Positions 5,978 through 9,321 of a stretch of DNA of 9,321 nt are shown here, piece by piece. Position 1 is the stretch's first letter, and each line of letters starts with the position of its first letter. This DNA comes from an uncultured Prevotellaceae bacterium (GTDB lineage: Bacteria > Bacteroidota > Bacteroidia > Bacteroidales > Bacteroidaceae), in the NCBI GenBank assembly GCA_937900485.1, contig CALCEL010000097.1, forward strand, positions 1 through 9,321, written 5' to 3'. The notes below the pieces were generated by a model that saw nothing but the letters and a program-made list of their open reading frames with translations, was not told where the DNA came from and made no database searches. The translations under genes were made by a program, and so were the position numbers.

Positions 5978-6009
5978 CTTGGATGAAAAAAAAAAAAATA
6001 ATAATTTCG
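5978..6009 (+). promoter_or_regulatory. Candidate promoter of the 744-residue secreted protein, with A13 spacer
   Basis: CTTG (5978-5981) and TAATTTCG (6002-6009; one mismatch to TAnnTTTG) are 20 bases apart, within the 19-21 base spacing typical of Bacteroidetes housekeeping promoters. The spacer contains a run of 13 A residues (5986-5998). The predicted start near 6013-6016 gives an AT-rich leader of about 75 bases before ATG 6090, with no clear Shine-Dalgarno site, as is usual in this phylum. Confidence 0.5.
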
Positions 6010-6089
6010 CCACATCCTAAGCCATGAATGGGATAACACCTGTAATAGTACCAGATTATACATGAACTTTAAATAACTAACTTAACCTT

Positions 6090-8324
6090 ATGAGAAAATT
6101 CTACTCATTTATGATTGCCGCGTCATTGCTGGCTCCGGCTTTGACTGCCAATGCGGAGGAGTTTACCATCCCACAGGAGAACGCCATTCTCCAAGGTTCA
6201 GATTACAACATGAGATTGTTGAAGACTTATGATTTCATCGGACTCACAGTGAACGGAAAAGAGATTACACCGGCAACCTTCACCACAGGCGACAAGGACG
6301 ACACGGGCATGCCTCTTTGTGACGGCTACACCATCGTCAAGGTGACTAACGAAGGAATGGAAGGCTGGTACATGGGTATCGGAAACATCGAGTTCAACTC
6401 TACCTATGGGCTCTACAACAACAAGAACGGTATCCGCTACGCAGTGTTCGCAGGACTGAAGGCAGGGCAGATTCTCTGTATCCAGAGCAGTGGTTCAAAC
6501 TACATCACTGAGGCAAGCGGTGCTACAGACCACACTTACGCCGTCAACTGTAACCGCATCCAGAAGGCCAGTGTAGACGGCACAGTGCCTGCATGGACAG
6601 CATCCTATCTCTCTAACAACGGATTCACTGACGTGGTTGAGGAAATCACGAGCGACGTGAGAGACCTGCAGAACAAGAACTGGGTCGAGGGCGATGACTC
6701 TATCTCTGACGGCTATAGATACTTCAAGGTAGTAGAGGACGGAGCGTTGTACATCGCCTTCGGTAAGTACGCATCAATACAGGGTTTGCAGATCTGGATG
6801 GACGCTTCAGCTGATGAGTTCGTGTCAACACCGACAATGGCTGTACGCAAGGTGGACGGCAGAGCTCGTAGCATCGAGTTCAAGGCCGGCGAGTCAACTT
6901 TAGGCTCTGACTGCTCTGTATGGTGGGGTATCGCTGACGCCGGTGAGGAGGCTCTCTACACTGAGGACACAGAAGAAATCGACCACTACGACTACACATA
7001 TAACATAGACCCAGAGACTGGCGACACACTCTCTACTGATTCCACAGCAGTATACAAGAAGATACTCACTCCTATTGACGGCGAGGCTTATGGCGACCGC
7101 GGTTACGAGGGTGGCTACGAGGATGTGTCATACAACGATGATGAGGACGGCGACGGCATCCTGAACATCATGGCTGCCACTGTTTCCTCTACAGGCGGAT
7201 TCTCTGACATCGTCACATTCCAGGTGTCTATCGAGGAGATTCAGCTCAACACACCTACACTCACTCTCGTTGACGTGGAGGGCACTGAGAGAAAGTACCA
7301 GATCAGCTTCGAGAACAACACGCTCTGCGGCGAGACTGTCACATTCAACTTCGAGGGTGACAACGGAGAGAAGTATGCGGAGGCTCTCAGCGCCGGAGAC
7401 ATCGTGTCTATCACAACAACAGGTACCGTAACTTCTAAGTGCGACGGATACGCTGACAACGAGACTGTCTTTTCTGCTGACTTCGCAGGCATCAACATGG
7501 TTCAGAAGATGGATGCGAACACTCTTCTCATCAACCTCGCTAACCCTACTGAGGAAATCAGAAGCCTCATCATGGGCGAGGCAGGCGACGGATGCTACAT
7601 CGAGGACGCTGAGACAGGCGAGAAGACTTACTATAGCCAGACTGAGTTCGAGAACGGCGTCGCTAACGACGGCACAGACCTCACAGGCGAGAACGTGGTA
7701 GCTGTGTTCAAGGAGAGCGGATGGACATGGGACGGCGCTTCTAACCACATGCGCGCTACTCTCAACGTGATAACTGAGGGCGAGGGCGATGACGTCACTT
7801 ACTCATACGCTACTGACCTCACTAACATTCTCGGTGAAGGCATCACAGTGGACTGCCCTATCAAGAACGGCATCTCACAGATTATGAACTACCTCGGTAA
7901 CTTCAACCTCGGACTCACATTCATGACCAAGCCAACATTCACATTCGACAGAAGCAGACTTAAGGCTGGTGAGGTCGTTGTCTTCACTATCGCTGACGCA
8001 GGTGGCTCTAACTACATGACTTACGACAGCGAGAACAACGCTATCACTCGTAACCTCGTATACGTGGCTCCAGAGGATGAGCTCCTCAGCGTCACTCTCC
8101 CTGGACCATCATCTGGCTTCTGCCACTTGCTCGGCATCAAGTTCTACACTTATGATGACCTCCCAGAGGACATCTACACTACAGGTGTCGAGGAGATCGC
8201 TTCTGACAATGTCACTCCTGTGGCGTTCTACAATGTCGCAGGCGTACAGTCAAATGAGCTCCAGAAGGGCGTTAACATCGTTCTCTTCTCTGACGGCTCT
8301 GTCAAGAAGGTTCTCGTGAAGTGA
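6090..8324 (+). CDS. Large acidic secreted protein with likely T9SS type A sorting tail
   Basis: No enzymatic family is recognised. The 744-residue product has a clear signal peptide (1-22, MRKFYSFMIAASLLAPALTANA before EE). The N-terminal part (about 30-240) is beta-rich-looking and ends in YFKVVEDGALYIAFGKY and IQGLQIWMD, a pattern I associate with accessory domains of Bacteroidales surface proteins. Two related segments follow: STPTMAVRKVDGRARSIEF (246-264) and NTPTLTLVDVEGTERKYQISF (387-407), resembling chitobiase-type or FN3-associated beta repeats. Between them, DEDGDGILN (351-359) looks like a calcium-binding DxDxDG loop. Residues 699-744 (GVEEI, then FYNVAGVQ, KGVNIVLF, SDGSVKKVLVK) fit a short type A T9SS C-terminal domain, implying export and surface attachment or release. 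Two stops (TGA TAA) and a strong terminator follow. It may bind polysaccharide or act as a surface adhesin; this is inference. It is transcribed divergently from the housekeeping cluster. Confidence 0.88.
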   Translation: MRKFYSFMIAASLLAPALTANAEEFTIPQENAILQGSDYNMRLLKTYDFIGLTVNGKEITPATFTTGDKDDTGMPLCDGYTIVKVTNEGMEGWYMGIGNIEFNSTYGLYNNKNGIRYAVFAGLKAGQILCIQSSGSNYITEASGATDHTYAVNCNRIQKASVDGTVPAWTASYLSNNGFTDVVEEITSDVRDLQNKNWVEGDDSISDGYRYFKVVEDGALYIAFGKYASIQGLQIWMDASADEFVSTPTMAVRKVDGRARSIEFKAGESTLGSDCSVWWGIADAGEEALYTEDTEEIDHYDYTYNIDPETGDTLSTDSTAVYKKILTPIDGEAYGDRGYEGGYEDVSYNDDEDGDGILNIMAATVSSTGGFSDIVTFQVSIEEIQLNTPTLTLVDVEGTERKYQISFENNTLCGETVTFNFEGDNGEKYAEALSAGDIVSITTTGTVTSKCDGYADNETVFSADFAGINMVQKMDANTLLINLANPTEEIRSLIMGEAGDGCYIEDAETGEKTYYSQTEFENGVANDGTDLTGENVVAVFKESGWTWDGASNHMRATLNVITEGEGDDVTYSYATDLTNILGEGITVDCPIKNGISQIMNYLGNFNLGLTFMTKPTFTFDRSRLKAGEVVVFTIADAGGSNYMTYDSENNAITRNLVYVAPEDELLSVTLPGPSSGFCHLLGIKFYTYDDLPEDIYTTGVEEIASDNVTPVAFYNVAGVQSNELQKGVNIVLFSDGSVKKVLVK

Positions 8325-8346
8325 TAACAAGGCTAAGGGCTATAAC

Positions 8347-8388
8347 AAAGAAAGAAGGACTGGAGATATCTCCAGTCCTTCTTTTTTT
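8347..8388 (+). terminator. Rho-independent terminator, near-perfect 42-base hairpin
   Basis: Bases 8351-8384 form a perfect 34-base palindrome (stem ggactggaga/tctccagtcc plus flanking AAAGAA/TTCTTT), and the pairing continues through one G:T pair to 8347-8388. A T7 run (8382-8388) follows on the plus strand. It lies 22 bases after the stop of the large secreted protein. The opposite strand is also U-rich past the stem, so it could work in both directions and stop leftward transcripts from the HAD gene. Confidence 0.92.
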
Positions 8389-8503
8389 GTCATACACTAG
8401 CGTTTCCACACCTCAAGCAAGACATGACTTTCTCATCACTAATAATCTTCACCCTATATATAGTGTGTGCAAAAGTCATAAACATAGCACAATTACGATA
8501 TTT

Positions 8504-8525
8504 ACACAAGGTACATATACCTTAT
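8504..8525. repeat. aaggt/acctt dyad, copy 2 (right)
   Basis: Half sites acacaaggt (8504-8512) and ataccttat (8517-8525) flank a four-base spacer, acat. The core aaggta/tacctt is a perfect 6-bp inverted repeat. Both half sites are identical to those at 316-339, where the spacer is six bases. It sits in the AT-rich, gene-free 8389-8587 stretch, which also contains a small dyad gacatc/gatgtc (8554-8567), close behind the HAD stop codon, and the palindrome ctatatatag (8454-8463). Confidence 0.4.
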
Positions 8526-8587
8526 ACGAACAGTACTTTCCACATACAGATGAGACATCACGATGTCACAGAGAAGACTCGTCAACG

Positions 8588-9259
8588 TCAAAGCAGCGAG
8601 CGGCAGAAGTCGAGTGGCAGACCATCCACGGCATGATAGCCGGCTATGCCTTGTGCAGCGGCAGCCTCAAGATTGGCGGACGAGTCATCGAAGAACAGAC
8701 AGTCGGAGCCGTCAGAGCCTATCACGGACAGCACGTGACTATACACCTCTGGACGTGGCTTGGCAAGATGTATCTCATGGGAGAGAAAGACATGGTCGAA
8801 GAAGCAGTCGACCGTATGTCCAGGTGACGAGAAGTAACGGTCCACGATATATCTCCAATGTATGTCGTTGGTGTTAGACAACAGCGAGACGGTGTACTTA
8901 CTTCTAAGCTCACGTATCACCTCAAGACGAGACTCCGGAATGTCAAAGAGACAGGCGTTCCAAGCGTCAATGACCTGAGCAGAGGTGACTCCAGCCCCAC
9001 ACATACGTAACGCTCCAGCCACAAAGTCGTCGGAGCGAACCTTACCCTCCTGATACTCCTCCAGCACACCGCTGATGGACAAGCCGTCACATACCACGGC
9101 TCCCTTGCCTGATGCGGCGTTATCACTGGCAGTCACGAGCATTGACTTTACATCGATGCCAAGCGACTCCATGCGTCGGAATGAGCACATCATATCCACG
9201 TCGATGATGACACCTCCAAGATCGATGATGATGTTTTTTGTTTTTTCCTTAATATCCAT
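8588..9259 (-). CDS. HAD-superfamily hydrolase, YihX-like (subfamily IA, variant 3)
   Basis: A 223-residue cytosolic phosphatase-type enzyme of the haloacid dehalogenase superfamily; the nearest familiar relative is YihX, an alpha-D-glucose-1-phosphatase in E. coli. The substrate here is not determinable from sequence. Motif I is IIIDLGGVIIDVD (nucleophile Asp13), motif II LLSNTN (Ser128), motif III AKPRPEVY (Lys167) and motif IV LFFDDSSAN (Asp191-Asp192). A helical cap of about 20-110 lies between motifs I and II. Motif I has Gly two residues after the nucleophile instead of the usual acid/base Asp, as in the DLGNV/DLGGV type of YihX relatives. The leader upstream of ATG 9259 is AT-rich with no clear promoter. 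The gene faces the secreted-protein gene tail to tail. Bases 9260-9321 hold nothing I can assign. Confidence 0.9.
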   Translation of the reverse strand: MDIKEKTKNIIIDLGGVIIDVDMMCSFRRMESLGIDVKSMLVTASDNAASGKGAVVCDGLSISGVLEEYQEGKVRSDDFVAGALRMCGAGVTSAQVIDAWNACLFDIPESRLEVIRELRSKYTVSLLSNTNDIHWRYIVDRYFSSPGHTVDCFFDHVFLSHEIHLAKPRPEVYSHVLSVIGSDGSDCLFFDDSSANLEAAAAQGIAGYHAVDGLPLDFCRSLL

Positions 9260-9321
9260 ATTTTTATATTACTGTCCGCTAAACACGACCTATCCATGCC
9301 CAACCTCTTTATTACCAGTGG

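Noticed and set aside
7128..7748. 206-codon minus-strand frame inside the secreted-protein gene
   Set aside because: Its Ser/Leu/Val/Cys-rich, motif-free translation is typical of the antisense of acidic coding DNA.
9296..9321. Possible plus-strand gene start (MPNLFITSG...)
   Set aside because: Only nine codons are visible before the edge and no promoter is seen; it cannot be supported.
1..9321. Defence system, CRISPR array, insertion sequence, tRNA or rRNA
   Set aside because: No array periodicity, transposase, nuclease/helicase motif, cloverleaf or rRNA-like stretch was seen on either strand.

Overview
The window looks like a chromosomal segment from a Bacteroidales bacterium, most likely in or near Prevotellaceae. 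The reasons are: several promoter-like sites of the Bacteroidetes form (TAnnTTTG near -7 with TTTG or TTG near -33); starts without clear Shine-Dalgarno sites in AT-rich leaders; a biotin ligase with no DNA-binding domain; an unusually long QueA; a tandem rhamnogalacturonan-acetylesterase-like secreted enzyme; and a large secreted protein ending in what looks like a type IX secretion sorting tail. The genus cannot be fixed from the sequence alone.

Layout. Positions 1-648 hold no convincing gene but are rich in repeats and dyads: a 30-bp palindrome, a 16-bp inverted repeat with an extra direct copy, an aaggt/acctt dyad, a structured 115-base stretch, and finally a strong terminator serving the gene to its right. 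From 5859 down to 649, five genes run leftward: 5-formyltetrahydrofolate cyclo-ligase, biotin-protein ligase, QueA, a Nudix hydrolase and the tandem SGNH esterase. The first two are 9 bp apart, the last three are closely spaced, and a 163-bp spacer with a compound palindrome separates birA from queA. Positions 5860-6089 form a divergent promoter region. Rightward from it runs one 744-residue secreted, acidic, repeat-containing protein (6090-8324), closed by a near-perfect terminator hairpin. About 200 AT-rich bases follow, including a second copy of the aaggt/acctt dyad, and then a leftward YihX-like HAD phosphatase (8588-9259).

How the genes relate. The leftward cluster is mostly housekeeping: folate salvage, protein biotinylation, tRNA queuosine and nucleotide-type Nudix hydrolysis. 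The secreted pectin-type esterase sits at its end. The esterase and the large secreted protein both point to an envelope or polysaccharide-using lifestyle, but nothing ties them to one locus (no SusC/SusD, sigma/anti-sigma pair or lyase is present). I see no defence system, CRISPR array, mobile element, rRNA or tRNA. The most unusual content is non-coding: the repeats at the left edge, the dyad shared by two intergenic regions, and homopolymer A tracts inside the spacers of the divergent promoters.
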